Assembly: GCA_017431365.1 (NCBI GenBank)
Contig: JAFRLF010000091.1
Coordinates: 1 to 62,631 of the forward strand
DNA length: 62,631 bases
Origin: Clostridia bacterium
GTDB lineage: Bacteria > Bacillota > Clostridia > Christensenellales > Aristaeellaceae
Direction of reading: 5' to 3'
Under the pieces are notes generated by a model. It did not search any database, had not been told where the DNA came from, and saw nothing but the letters and a program-made list of their open reading frames with translations. Positions within the stretch are counted from its first letter, which is position 1, and each line of letters opens with the position of its first letter. The position numbers were made by a program, and so were the translations under genes. Below, one piece after another: positions 8,037 through 17,017 of this stretch.

Positions 8037-8070
8037 ATCTTTTCGTAAAAGTTTTCTTTTGCGAAAAGAT
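8037..8070. repeat. 34-bp near-perfect inverted repeat, candidate Xer/dif-like recombination site or operator
   Basis: Arms ATCTTTTCG (8037-8045) and CGAAAAGAT (8062-8070) are exact inverted copies. Pairing continues inward through AAAAG/CTTTT with one T-G position to a TTTT centre (8052-8055). Each half is itself a palindrome of form CTTTT-N3-AAAAG (8039-8051 and 8056-8068), so four similar half-sites are visible. No T-run follows directly on either strand, which argues against a terminator. It lies directly upstream of the recombinase promoter; in streptococci and lactococci the XerS target site is likewise linked to its recombinase gene (established), but identity as a target here is inferred. 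Confidence 0.6.
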
Positions 8071-8078
8071 GTATGTAT

Positions 8079-8090
8079 GCCCTATAGGGC
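8079..8090. repeat. 12-bp perfect palindrome GCCCTATAGGGC
   Basis: A perfect 12-bp palindrome lies 8 bp beyond the large inverted repeat, between the recombinase and the small Cys-rich gene. It could help end the long minus-strand operon as a short hairpin, or be a protein site; no T-run follows. Confidence 0.35.
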
Positions 8091-8128
8091 GTTCCATCCG
8101 GCAGTTTAAGTGCCTTTGGCCCGCTGAA

Positions 8129-8338
8129 TCATCTCTCCTGGGCATTTCCGGCATCTGGATCCTCGTCGCTCATTATGATATCGTCGATCTCAATAGCCAG
8201 ATAATCCGCGCCTGTTGTTGAAATGCACTTCATACAATTGTCGCAAATTTTTGAAGGATCTAGATCGCAGCGATCGCATTCGCCACAGTCGTCGCAGATT
8301 TTCTTTTCATCGAGAATACACTTTCTGATACCACTCAT
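8129..8338 (-). CDS. Small eight-cysteine protein, function unknown
   Basis: 69 residues with eight cysteines in the first 38: Cys7, then CDDCGECDRC (Cys15, 18, 21, 24) and CDNCMKC (Cys32, 35, 38). The C-terminal third is acidic (DYLAIEIDDIIMSDEDPD). The CxxCxxCxxC spacing recalls ferredoxin-like Fe-S or zinc sites, but no named family was recognised with confidence. A good SD (GGAGAGG) precedes the ATG, and the gene sits 33 nt after the PLP-enzyme gene as the last member of the long operon. Real coding is supported by the SD, spacing and motif regularity. Confidence 0.75.
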   Translation of the reverse strand: MSGIRKCILDEKKICDDCGECDRCDLDPSKICDNCMKCISTTGADYLAIEIDDIIMSDEDPDAGNAQER

Positions 8339-8371
8339 AAAACCTCTCCGTTCTGTGCGCGCTCATATTCA

Positions 8372-9640
8372 TCACAATTCTAGATGACCGTTTTCATACA
8401 TATACTGCAGCGCCCCTTCTATTGCGCAGTAGCCGTGCGAATACGTGAGCCCGCCCTGAAGATACGCGATATACGGCGGTCTGACAGGCGCGTCCGCGCT
8501 GAGCTCTATGGAGGCTCCGGCTACAAACGTGCCGGCCGCCATAATCACGGGATCCTGATAACCAGGCATATCCCACGGCTCCGGCATAGCCTCGCTGTCG
8601 ACCGGTGAGTTAAACTGTATACCCTGTATGAAGCTGATGAGCTGCTCAGCGTTTGGAAACTCGATGGCCTGAATAATATCGCTGCGGCTGGCATGCGGCG
8701 CAGGATTAATGGGATAGCCAATCATCTCAAAAACCCGGGCAGCCAGCACAGCCACCCTGATTGCCTGCATAACCACGTGAGGCGCCACAAAAAGCCCCTG
8801 ATAGAACGGCTGATAGCTGGCCGCATACGAACCTACTTCTCCGCCAATGCCAGGCGAAGTCAACCTGAACGCCACCCGGTCCACGAGATCCGCCCGGCCC
8901 GCGATATAGCCGCCTGTAGGCGCCAGACCGCCGCCGGGGTTTTTGATCAGTGAACCTGCCAGGAGGTCCACTCCGACCGCGCCAGGCTCCCTTATATCAG
9001 TAAACTCTCCGTAACAATTATCCACCATGACGACGATTTCAGGCCTTACGTCATGGATTTTCCGGCTGATTCTCTCCATATCTTCAATTGACAGGGACGA
9101 ACGCCACGCATAACCCCTCGATCTTTGAAGCTCGACCAGCTCGATGCGCTCTTCAGACTGAACTGCATTGACGATCGCAGTATCGTCAAGCGAGCCGTCC
9201 TGAAGCATATCAATTTGCTTATAGCCAATGCCGAATTCCCTTAGCGACCCAGATCCGGTTTCACCGGTCAAACCAATTACATCCTCCAGCGTGTCATAAG
9301 GCCTGCCGCTGGCAGCCAGCATGATCTGTCCCGGCCGCAGAATTCCGTAAAGGCAAAGCGACAGCGCATGCGTACCCGATACGATTTGCGGCCGCACGAG
9401 GGCTTTCTCACAACCCATGATATCCGCGAACAGATCAGAAAGCGTATCCCGAGCGATATCATCATATCCATAACCCGTCGTCGGGTTGAAGTGCCTCAAT
9501 GAGATGCGGTGTGCCCGAAAAGCATCCAATACTCGGCGTGTATTCTCCCGCTCTATGTCAGACAGACGTGTAAACGTATCCAGAACATCTTGTTCCGCCT
9601 GTTTGACCAGGGCTTTGATCTCAGCGTTGATTTCAGCCAT
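8372..9640 (-). CDS. Aluminium-resistance/methionine-gamma-lyase-like PLP enzyme
   Basis: 422 residues from the ATG at 9640, which has GAGGAG 9 nt upstream; the longer frame to 9667 lacks this. It matches the Firmicute 'aluminium resistance protein' family of cystathionine-type PLP enzymes: HFNPTTGYGYDD, QIVSGTHALSLCL, VMVDNCYGEF, and the likely Schiff-base Lys233 in GSLIKNPGGGLAPTGGY. The fold predicts carbon-sulfur lyase or related chemistry; the natural substrate is not settled in the family. Its start overlaps the end of miaA by 8 nt. The metal-resistance name is historical. Confidence 0.85.
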   Translation of the reverse strand: MAEINAEIKALVKQAEQDVLDTFTRLSDIERENTRRVLDAFRAHRISLRHFNPTTGYGYDDIARDTLSDLFADIMGCEKALVRPQIVSGTHALSLCLYGILRPGQIMLAASGRPYDTLEDVIGLTGETGSGSLREFGIGYKQIDMLQDGSLDDTAIVNAVQSEERIELVELQRSRGYAWRSSLSIEDMERISRKIHDVRPEIVVMVDNCYGEFTDIREPGAVGVDLLAGSLIKNPGGGLAPTGGYIAGRADLVDRVAFRLTSPGIGGEVGSYAASYQPFYQGLFVAPHVVMQAIRVAVLAARVFEMIGYPINPAPHASRSDIIQAIEFPNAEQLISFIQGIQFNSPVDSEAMPEPWDMPGYQDPVIMAAGTFVAGASIELSADAPVRPPYIAYLQGGLTYSHGYCAIEGALQYMYENGHLEL

Positions 9641-10568
9641 TGTATTTACACTCCTCAAGGATTTCATTTGCTAACGAATCAGGCGACCGCCCCTGCGCAT
9701 CCAGCCAAACAACATCCTGACTTCGCTTTAGCCAGGTCAACTGGCGCTTAGCGTAATGCCGGGTCCCCTGCTTGATGTTCTGAATGGCCTGATCCAATGT
9801 CGTTTCGCCGATGAAATAGTAATACATTTCCTTATATCCAAGGCCCTGCATGCTGGTCAGATCTATTGTCAAGCCCTGATCCAAGAGTTTTTCGACCTCG
9901 CGCTCAAGTCCCTCGTCAATCATGATATCGACCCGTTCATTGATGCGCCTGTACAATGTCTCTCGCGGCCAGTCAAGAGCAAAAATCTTATACAAATAAT
10001 CGGAGGCGCACATCCGGTCTTCAGCCTGCTGCTGTGTGATGGTGTGTCCAGTGAGCTCATAGACCTCCAAAGCGCGAATGACACGCCGTATGTCGTTGGG
10101 GTGCAGTCTGTTCGCCGCGACCGGATCAACCGCGGCCAGGCGGGCATGCAGTTCCTCACGGCCGTTTTCCCCCGCTGCTATGCTTTTAAGAGCGTTGCGA
10201 ATCGGTTCCGAGCTCTTTTCCGCAAAGCGCATCGGTTTAACGATAGAATCCACATATAGCCCCGATCCACCACACAGGACAGGCTGAACTCCGCGGCACA
10301 GCAGATCATCGACAATAGGCCTCGCGGTCAATGAGAAGTCGGAAACAGTATAATTTGTATCTGGATTGACGATGTCGATCATGTGATGCCGTACGTTCCG
10401 GCGTTCAGACACCGTCGGCTTCGCAGTGCCTATATCCATGCCCCTGTACACCTGCATGGAATCACACGAGATCACCTCTCCGCCGTGCGCAGTACATAAA
10501 GCGAGAGCCGTTGCCGTTTTACCTGAGGCCGTTGGACCACTGATGACAATTAACGGATGGCTTTGCAA
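9633..10568 (-). CDS. miaA: tRNA dimethylallyltransferase
   Basis: 311 residues, full length. MiaA transfers a dimethylallyl group to N6 of A37 in tRNAs reading UNN codons. The P-loop GPTASGKTATALAL is near the start, followed by SCDSMQVYRGMDIGTAKP, HHMIDIVNPD, GGSGLYVDS and the C-terminal GTRHYAKRQLTWLKR, all MiaA landmarks. The start is TTG at 10568, since no in-frame ATG precedes the P-loop; the SD is weak. It lies in the same operon as miaB, which acts on its product, and mutL ends 17 nt upstream. Confidence 0.95.
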   Translation of the reverse strand: MQSHPLIVISGPTASGKTATALALCTAHGGEVISCDSMQVYRGMDIGTAKPTVSERRNVRHHMIDIVNPDTNYTVSDFSLTARPIVDDLLCRGVQPVLCGGSGLYVDSIVKPMRFAEKSSEPIRNALKSIAAGENGREELHARLAAVDPVAANRLHPNDIRRVIRALEVYELTGHTITQQQAEDRMCASDYLYKIFALDWPRETLYRRINERVDIMIDEGLEREVEKLLDQGLTIDLTSMQGLGYKEMYYYFIGETTLDQAIQNIKQGTRHYAKRQLTWLKRSQDVVWLDAQGRSPDSLANEILEECKYNG

Positions 10569-10585
10569 GTCTGTTCACAGCCCTT

Positions 10586-12526
10586 TCAGATGATGCGCTT
10601 AAACATCTTTTCAATATCACGAATCGAGAATACTTTCAGGATCGGCCTACCGTGCGGGCAGTTCGGAGGAGCCTTTGTGACAAGCATCTCACGAATCAAC
10701 GCGTCTATTTCCATCGTCGTCAGATCATCTCCGCCCTTTACAGCATGTTTGCAGGAAGCAAGGATGATTTCACTTCTCTTCTGCTCAATGGCGGCATTTT
10801 TAAGCTGATCCAGCGAATCTATGAATTCTGCGAACAGAAGCCGCGTCTCCGCTTCACCCAGCACGAACGGGACGGCGCGTATCTGTATGTCATTCCGTCC
10901 AAACGATTCGATTTCATATCCCGCTTCTTGAAGGATGGACTGATTCTCGTTTAGCGTTTCCATTTCCCTTTGAGAAACGTGAAGAATCAACGGCATCAAC
11001 AGTTGCTGCGCTGCCGTGCCCTGCTCCAGTTTATGCTTGTATTGCTCGTACAAAATGCGTTCATGCGCAGCGTGCTGATCAATCATGACCAGCGTTTCCC
11101 CCACTTCAACCAATATATATGTACGAGCGAAGACACCGATAACCCTCAAAGGCAGTTCATCATCCGAGACTCGAACAGGGCTTTGTTCTGACGGCGTGGC
11201 TTTGGGGGTCACAACTGATGAATCGGCAGGCGCTTGCGCAGGTTCTGTCTCAGATAATGAAGGTTCGTCGAATGGCTTTATAGCGGTTGCTTCATTTTTG
11301 GGTTTATCGTACACGGGGTGTACTAAAGTTTGAGATGGTCTCAAGTCCGACTCGCGCAAAACCGAAGGCGTAAACGGTTTATTGAACAAAAATGTCTGTT
11401 GCTCTGTTTTCTGAGGAACCTGATGTGTTTCTAAAGATGCGGAATCTGATACGACATTTGCAGGCTGATCAATGACCTTTACCTCAGGACGCTCTGGTAT
11501 CGATACGGGCGGCGTGTCAATCGCCTGTATATCGAGAATGGTCGTCCCCGAACATGCGCGCGTCAACGTCAGCGCAGCCTTTAATTGAATGTCCGCTTCA
11601 TCACGAAAACGAACCTCCAGTTTACTGGGATGGACGTTCACATCCACAGAATTTGGGGGAATTGTGACGGACAGCGCGCAAATCGGATACAGGCCGATCA
11701 TCACCCGCCCCTGAGCGGCATGCTCGAGCGCCTTATTGAGCATCGGTACTCTGACCGAACGACCGTTTACAAAGAAAAATTCCTGCGAACGCGTCGGGCG
11801 TGCAAGATCTCCCAGGCCAATAAGCCCTTTTATTCGGAATGTGCCCTCAACTTCATCCACGAGAATAGCCCGTTCCGCGGCTTCTCGACCGTAAATCGCC
11901 ATGTAATTGTGCCGAAGGTTTCCGTCTCCATAACTGTGATATGTCGTTTTTCCATTACTGATGAGGCGCATCGCTACATCAGGATGGCTCAGGATCAGCT
12001 TGGTCACCATATCGGTGACATAGCCGGCCTCGACTGACGGTTTTTTTAAAAATGTCCGGCGTACGGGAAGATTATAAAACAAATCCTTCACGACGATGGT
12101 CGTCCCCTCGGGGCACCCGATCTGCTGCATATCTTCGACAGTGCCGCCATTGACCTGAAGACGCGTTCCCGCTTCGCTTCCGGCGGTACGCGTCGTCAGC
12201 GTCACACGCGCGACAGCCGCGATAGAAGGCAGCGCTTCGCCGCGAAAGCCAAGCGTCGCAATGTCGTTGAGCTCGTCTCCCGAACTGATCTTCGACGTCG
12301 CGTGATTCTCAAAGGCGATGCGCGTTTCCTCAGGCGGAATGCCACTCCCGTTATCTGTCACACGCAGATAATCAATGCCGCCGTTTTTTATTTCAACGGT
12401 GACAGAGGTCGCGCCGGCGTCTAACGCGTTTTCGATCAATTCTTTCACAATGGAGGCCGGCCTTTCAATGACCTCGCCTGCCGCAATACGCCCCACAGTC
12501 TGGGCGTCAAGTATGCGAATAGACAT
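10586..12526 (-). CDS. mutL: DNA mismatch repair protein MutL (endonuclease type)
   Basis: 646 residues. The GHKL ATPase lies N-terminal: ELIENALDAGAT, RVTDNGSGI, HATSKI and TLGFRGEALPSI. A low-complexity Pro/Ser/Glu linker spans about 335-455. The C-terminal dimerisation/nuclease domain carries DQHAAHERILYE (483-494), the DQHA-x2-E-x4-E metal site, with SCKHAVK (Cys592) and CPHGRP (Cys623). MutL of this type nicks the strand to be repaired after MutS signals a mismatch. It starts 5 nt after mutS stops. Confidence 0.97.
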   Translation of the reverse strand: MSIRILDAQTVGRIAAGEVIERPASIVKELIENALDAGATSVTVEIKNGGIDYLRVTDNGSGIPPEETRIAFENHATSKISSGDELNDIATLGFRGEALPSIAAVARVTLTTRTAGSEAGTRLQVNGGTVEDMQQIGCPEGTTIVVKDLFYNLPVRRTFLKKPSVEAGYVTDMVTKLILSHPDVAMRLISNGKTTYHSYGDGNLRHNYMAIYGREAAERAILVDEVEGTFRIKGLIGLGDLARPTRSQEFFFVNGRSVRVPMLNKALEHAAQGRVMIGLYPICALSVTIPPNSVDVNVHPSKLEVRFRDEADIQLKAALTLTRACSGTTILDIQAIDTPPVSIPERPEVKVIDQPANVVSDSASLETHQVPQKTEQQTFLFNKPFTPSVLRESDLRPSQTLVHPVYDKPKNEATAIKPFDEPSLSETEPAQAPADSSVVTPKATPSEQSPVRVSDDELPLRVIGVFARTYILVEVGETLVMIDQHAAHERILYEQYKHKLEQGTAAQQLLMPLILHVSQREMETLNENQSILQEAGYEIESFGRNDIQIRAVPFVLGEAETRLLFAEFIDSLDQLKNAAIEQKRSEIILASCKHAVKGGDDLTTMEIDALIREMLVTKAPPNCPHGRPILKVFSIRDIEKMFKRII

Positions 12527-12531
12527 CGAAA

Positions 12532-15129
12532 CTAAATTCTCCTCACTCGCTCTACAAGTTTAAACAGGTAATTGACCGCGTCGATCGGCGACATAGCCAT
12601 GACATCGATCCCTCGTATCTGTTCAATGATCTCCATGGGCTCCGTGTCCTCTATGCTGATTTGTTTGTTGCCTCCGTTTTTCTGTCGGCTGAGTATGTTC
12701 TGACCGATGTTCCCCTCGACCTCGTCCTTGACCTCCAGGCGCGCCATGATCTGACGAGCGCGTTTAAGGAGTTGATCCGGCAATCCAGCCAGCGAGGCGA
12801 CGGCTATGCCGTAGCTGTGATCCGCACCGCCCCGGACAATCTGTCTCAGGAAAATGACGTCCTGACCGCGTTCGATAGCCGTTATGCGGTAATTCACTAT
12901 GCCTTCGATTGAACCTTCAAGCTCTGACAACTCGTGATAATGGGTGGCAAAAAGCGTTTTCGCACCGCATTTTTTCAGATCAGCAATGTATTCCACCGTC
13001 GACCAGGCAATAGACAAACCGTCAAAAGTGCTGGTGCCGCGTCCGATTTCATCCAGTAGAACGAGACTGTCCTTCGTGGCATGCTTCAGAATGGAAGCGA
13101 GCTCGCTCATTTCCACCATAAATGTAGACTGCCCGTTATACAGATCGTCTGATGCCCCGATTCGGGTAAATATCCGGTCCGTCAGCGGAATATCCGCCTC
13201 CTCTGCCGGAACAAAACTGCCCATGTGCGCCATCAGAACGATCAGTGCGATCTGGCGCATATATGTGCTTTTCCCCGCCATATTCGGCCCGGTAATGATC
13301 ATGACCCGTTCCTCATTCGACAGATGTGTGTCATTGGGAACGAACACATCGCGGCCAATGGCTTTTTCAACGACCGGATGCCTGCCGTTGTGTATATCGC
13401 ATCGCCCTTCCCTGTTGATGCGTGGACGAACGTAATTATTGTCTGCCGCAACGTCGGCCAGAGACATCAAAACGTCGATTTCCTTGAGGGCGGAGGTTAC
13501 ACGAGAAATGCGTTCGATTGAATCTGACAGATGAGACCGGATCTCAGTGAACAGCTGATACTCAAGGCGCTGAGCGCTTTCCTCTGCGCCCAGTATTCTC
13601 CGTTCAAGGTCCTTGAGCTCCTGAGTGACATATCTTTCGGCATTGGCCAGCGTTTGCTTACGGACATAATAATCCGGAACCTGGTCGTAAAACGACTTTG
13701 TTACTTCGATATAATAGCCGAACACATGATTAAAACCAACGCGCAGTTTTGATATGCCTGTTTTTTCCCGTTCCGAAGCCTCGAGCTCAGTCAGCCATGT
13801 CTTTCCGTTTTGCGACGCGGTTCTGTAATCATCCAATTCCTTATTATACCCGTCTTTGATGATCCCTCCCTCCTTGAGGGAGAGCGGCGCGTCGGGATTG
13901 ATGGCTTTGTTCAAAAGATCAACGATGTCTTCCAGCGGATCCAAGCCGGAATAAAGGCTTTCAAGGCGCGCGGTATCCGTATTTCTGAGCACATCTGCAA
14001 TATCCGGAACAGCCTGCAGTGACGACAGAAGAGCCAGACAGTCTCTCGCGTTGATGGAGTCGTACGCTATGCGGCTCAGGAGTCTCTCAATGTCGCGAAC
14101 AGGTTTAAACGCCCCACGAAGTTGATCGCGCTGCAGCGGGCGCTCCACCAGCCAGCTGACCGCATCCAGCCGCTCATTAATCGAGTTCAGATCATAGAGC
14201 GGCTGCTCAATCCACTTTTTCATGAGACGGCTGCCCATCGCCGTTTCCGTCTGATCGAGCAGCCATAAAAGCGTTCCCCGTCTCGAACGAGTATGCAGCG
14301 CCGCCGTCAGTTCCAGACTGCTCTGGGCTGTGGCGTCCAGCAAAAGGCATTGATCTGACTGATAACGTTTCAGCGTCAGGATATGTGACAGGCTGTTCAT
14401 CTGCGTCCTGATCAGGTACTGCAAAAGCCCGCCGGCGGCGCATAGCCCAGCCTTCATATCAGACATATCCAGTTCCGCGATGCTCGTCAGGTGAAAATGC
14501 GCGCACAACAGCTTTGCACAGGTATTCTGCGCGTAGACTTCGTCCTCCAGCTGTGTGAGCGGAATGCCACGCTTTTGAGCATACTCATTGACCATATATG
14601 GCTGATTGGTGACGATTTCACGTGGCGCTATCCGCGTGATTTCGTCGAAGAGGCTTTCATCCCGCTCGTTAATCTGATAGGCAAAAAACTCGCCAGTCGA
14701 CACATCAGAATAAGAGAGCCCGATCTTTTTGCCCTGACTTGTTATGGAGAGTATGTAGCTGACGGACTTTTCGTCCAGCATATCGCTTTCGATGACTGTT
14801 CCAGGTGTGATGATTCGCGTGATAGCCCTTTCGACGAGCCCCTTTGACTCGGCCGGATCAGTCATCTGTTCACAAATAGCCACCTTATAGCCCTTTTCAA
14901 TGAGCTTTGCGACATAAACGTCGACCGCGTGATATGGCACGCCGCACATGGGCGCCCGCTCAGAAAGTCCACAGTCCTTCCCCGTGAGTGTCAAGTCCAG
15001 TTCACGGGACACCAGACGTGCGTCGTCAAAAAAGAGCTCATAAAAGTCGCCCAAGCGAAAGAACAGCAGCATATCCGGATTCTTTTCTTTTATCTGAAGG
15101 TACTGCTGCATCATGGGGGTTATGGCCAT
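12532..15129 (-). CDS. mutS: DNA mismatch recognition protein MutS
   Basis: 865 residues from the ATG at 15129, which has GGAGGA upstream (a TTG at 15150 is out of register with the SD). The mismatch-reading Phe-x-Glu is in RLGDFYELFF (Phe29, Glu31). Walker A is GPNMAGKSTYMRQ, then SELASILKHAT, LLDEIGRGTSTFDG and ATHYHEL of the MutS ATPase. It is a cytosolic dimer that binds mispairs and recruits MutL, encoded next in the same transcript. Length is normal. Confidence 0.97.
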   Translation of the reverse strand: MAITPMMQQYLQIKEKNPDMLLFFRLGDFYELFFDDARLVSRELDLTLTGKDCGLSERAPMCGVPYHAVDVYVAKLIEKGYKVAICEQMTDPAESKGLVERAITRIITPGTVIESDMLDEKSVSYILSITSQGKKIGLSYSDVSTGEFFAYQINERDESLFDEITRIAPREIVTNQPYMVNEYAQKRGIPLTQLEDEVYAQNTCAKLLCAHFHLTSIAELDMSDMKAGLCAAGGLLQYLIRTQMNSLSHILTLKRYQSDQCLLLDATAQSSLELTAALHTRSRRGTLLWLLDQTETAMGSRLMKKWIEQPLYDLNSINERLDAVSWLVERPLQRDQLRGAFKPVRDIERLLSRIAYDSINARDCLALLSSLQAVPDIADVLRNTDTARLESLYSGLDPLEDIVDLLNKAINPDAPLSLKEGGIIKDGYNKELDDYRTASQNGKTWLTELEASEREKTGISKLRVGFNHVFGYYIEVTKSFYDQVPDYYVRKQTLANAERYVTQELKDLERRILGAEESAQRLEYQLFTEIRSHLSDSIERISRVTSALKEIDVLMSLADVAADNNYVRPRINREGRCDIHNGRHPVVEKAIGRDVFVPNDTHLSNEERVMIITGPNMAGKSTYMRQIALIVLMAHMGSFVPAEEADIPLTDRIFTRIGASDDLYNGQSTFMVEMSELASILKHATKDSLVLLDEIGRGTSTFDGLSIAWSTVEYIADLKKCGAKTLFATHYHELSELEGSIEGIVNYRITAIERGQDVIFLRQIVRGGADHSYGIAVASLAGLPDQLLKRARQIMARLEVKDEVEGNIGQNILSRQKNGGNKQISIEDTEPMEIIEQIRGIDVMAMSPIDAVNYLFKLVERVRRI

Positions 15130-15172
15130 TCTGAATCCTCCGTTTGACAATTGAATAAAGCCGATATCAGTC

Positions 15173-15586
15173 TTAAGACCGGCATCCCGGGCAGGTGGCG
15201 CACGAGCCCGTACAGGAATCAGTTTGATTCTGATCCGGCATTGCGCCTGTCAGTTCAAACTGAAGCACCTCATTGACCTGATTGATGAGCTGATTGAAAC
15301 GCTCCCGCGCGTTCATCATGGCACTGATATCGTCTAATGATCGCAGGTTATGTTCGACCTGAAGCATCTCGAGCCTGATGGCCTGAACTTCGTCTGAATC
15401 GGAATCTTTGGATTGAATCATGGTTCGAAGCTTGGTCTCCAGCTCCGTATGCCGCTGAAACAGAAGGACTGCTTCGCTGTTTACAAGGGCCCGGTCTTCC
15501 AGCTGTTTCATGGACTGATATTCCTCTGTCTGTCTGAGCGCTTCCGCCAGCTCATGAGTTATTCTAAAGACGCTGTCCATTTCCAT
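15173..15586 (-). CDS. YlbF/YmcA family protein, probable RicA-like RNA-processing regulator
   Basis: 137 residues, mostly alpha-helical. The helical part fits the YlbF/YmcA (DUF964) family. In B. subtilis YlbF, YmcA and YaaT (RicF, RicA, RicT) form an Fe-S complex that steers RNase Y and mRNA maturation. The gene sits between miaB and mutS, the position of ymcA in Bacillus, which supports a RicA assignment. The C-terminal tail holds four cysteines, C125-x3-C129-x2-C132-x2-C135 (CTGSCATCPGC), a plausible Fe-S or zinc ligand set. miaB ends 10 nt upstream. Family likely, orthology inferred from position. Confidence 0.8.
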   Translation of the reverse strand: MEMDSVFRITHELAEALRQTEEYQSMKQLEDRALVNSEAVLLFQRHTELETKLRTMIQSKDSDSDEVQAIRLEMLQVEHNLRSLDDISAMMNARERFNQLINQVNEVLQFELTGAMPDQNQTDSCTGSCATCPGCRS

Positions 15587-15596
15587 TATTCCTCCA

Positions 15597-16994
15597 TTAA
15601 TCGATCAACTGGCCGCGCAGAGTGCTCTTTCCCGCCGATACGATCCGGACACGCGCAAAACGGCCGATCAAATCACGGTCACCCTCGAAATTCACCATAT
15701 GACTGCGCCCTGTCTTGCCGCAGATCATGTGATCGTCACGCGCGCTGACGCCCTCTACAAGGACTTCCTGCACAGTGCCGATCATACTCTCGCATACATC
15801 GGAAGTAATACTTTGCTGCAGCGCGATGAGTCTCTGAATGCGCTGGCTCTTTTCCTCCGCTGTGGTGTGATCCGGTAATTTCGCCGCGATTGTTCCCTCT
15901 CTTGGCGAATATACGAAAGTAAACGCCGCATCGAAGCGAACCTGTTCTACAAGGGACATCGTATCTTCAAATTGTTCCGGCGTCTCCCCGGGAAACCCAA
16001 CGATGATATCACTGGTCAGTCCGATATCGGGACATACACGGCGGATATCCTTAACCTTCTCGATGTATGCTTCTCGCGTATACCTGCGGTTCATAGCGCG
16101 CAGAATATCATTATTGCCAGCCTGAACCGGCAGGTGCAAATGCTTGCACAAATGTTCCAGTTCGCTGAAGCAGGCAATCAGTTCCGGAGATATGTCCTTT
16201 GGATGTGAAGTCATAAATCGGATTCTCGGGATGCCCAAACGATTTATCTGGTAGAGAAGCTCGGCAAAGCGGGTTCCACCGCCCTGATATGAATTTACAT
16301 TCTGACCGAGGAGCATAATCTCCTTTACGCCCTGATCGCGCAGGGCTTTGGCTTCGTCAAGAATAGCCTGCTGTTCGCGAGAACGTTCCCTTCCGCGCAC
16401 GTAAGGTACGATACAGTAAGTGCAGAAGTTGTTGCACCCGTACATAATATTGATATACGCAGAGAATGAACTGTTTCGGCGAACCGGCAAGCCTTCGCAT
16501 ATAGTTCCGTCGCTTGTATCATACTCAAATACGCGCTGGCGTTTTGCTATCAGGCGATAGATCATCTCCGGCAGCTTGTACATATTGTGCGTTCCGAATG
16601 CCAGGTCGATAAAGGGATACATGACTTTAATTCGTTCGATAACACCCGGCTGCTGGGTCATACAGCCTCCTACGCCGATGATCAGATCAGGTTTGACCGC
16701 CTTGAGTTCTTTAAGCCAAATGACATTGCCAAGGGCTTTGTTCTCCGCGTTTTCCCTGACGCAGCAGGTATTATATATGATCAGGTCGGCGTCTTCCCTG
16801 TTTTCGCACATCGTCATGCCCATTTCATCCAACATACCAGCCATCACTTCAGAATCATGGACGTTCATCTGACATCCAAGTGTAACGATGTTGTATTTTA
16901 AAGAATGAGGCAAAATCTCTTTGACAGACGCAATATACCTTTCCTGGATTTGCTTTTCATCCTCTGTGATCTGTCTGATTTCAGGCCTTGTCAT
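15597..16994 (-). CDS. miaB: tRNA-2-methylthio-N6-dimethylallyladenosine synthase
   Basis: 465 residues. MiaB adds a methylthio group to i6A37 of tRNA, the step after MiaA. The N-terminal domain binds one [4Fe-4S] cluster through Cys41 (TLGCQMNVHDSE), Cys77 (NTCCVREN) and Cys111 (GVGGCMTQ). The radical-SAM cluster is Cys187-x3-Cys191-x2-Cys194 (GCNNFCTYCIVPYVRGRE). A C-terminal TRAM domain ends the protein (GKTGRSHMVNFEGD). An ~35-residue N-terminal extension before the domain is common in Firmicute MiaB. rng ends 23 nt upstream. Confidence 0.96.
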   Translation of the reverse strand: MTRPEIRQITEDEKQIQERYIASVKEILPHSLKYNIVTLGCQMNVHDSEVMAGMLDEMGMTMCENREDADLIIYNTCCVRENAENKALGNVIWLKELKAVKPDLIIGVGGCMTQQPGVIERIKVMYPFIDLAFGTHNMYKLPEMIYRLIAKRQRVFEYDTSDGTICEGLPVRRNSSFSAYINIMYGCNNFCTYCIVPYVRGRERSREQQAILDEAKALRDQGVKEIMLLGQNVNSYQGGGTRFAELLYQINRLGIPRIRFMTSHPKDISPELIACFSELEHLCKHLHLPVQAGNNDILRAMNRRYTREAYIEKVKDIRRVCPDIGLTSDIIVGFPGETPEQFEDTMSLVEQVRFDAAFTFVYSPREGTIAAKLPDHTTAEEKSQRIQRLIALQQSITSDVCESMIGTVQEVLVEGVSARDDHMICGKTGRSHMVNFEGDRDLIGRFARVRIVSAGKSTLRGQLID

Positions 16995-17017
16995 GAAATA
17001 GTCAACCTTTCTGCGTT

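Noticed and set aside
8037-8070. The 34-bp inverted repeat as a Rho-independent terminator
   Set aside because: No T-run follows the stem on either strand, and on the minus strand it is followed at once by a -35 box. A terminator role is not excluded but is the weaker reading.
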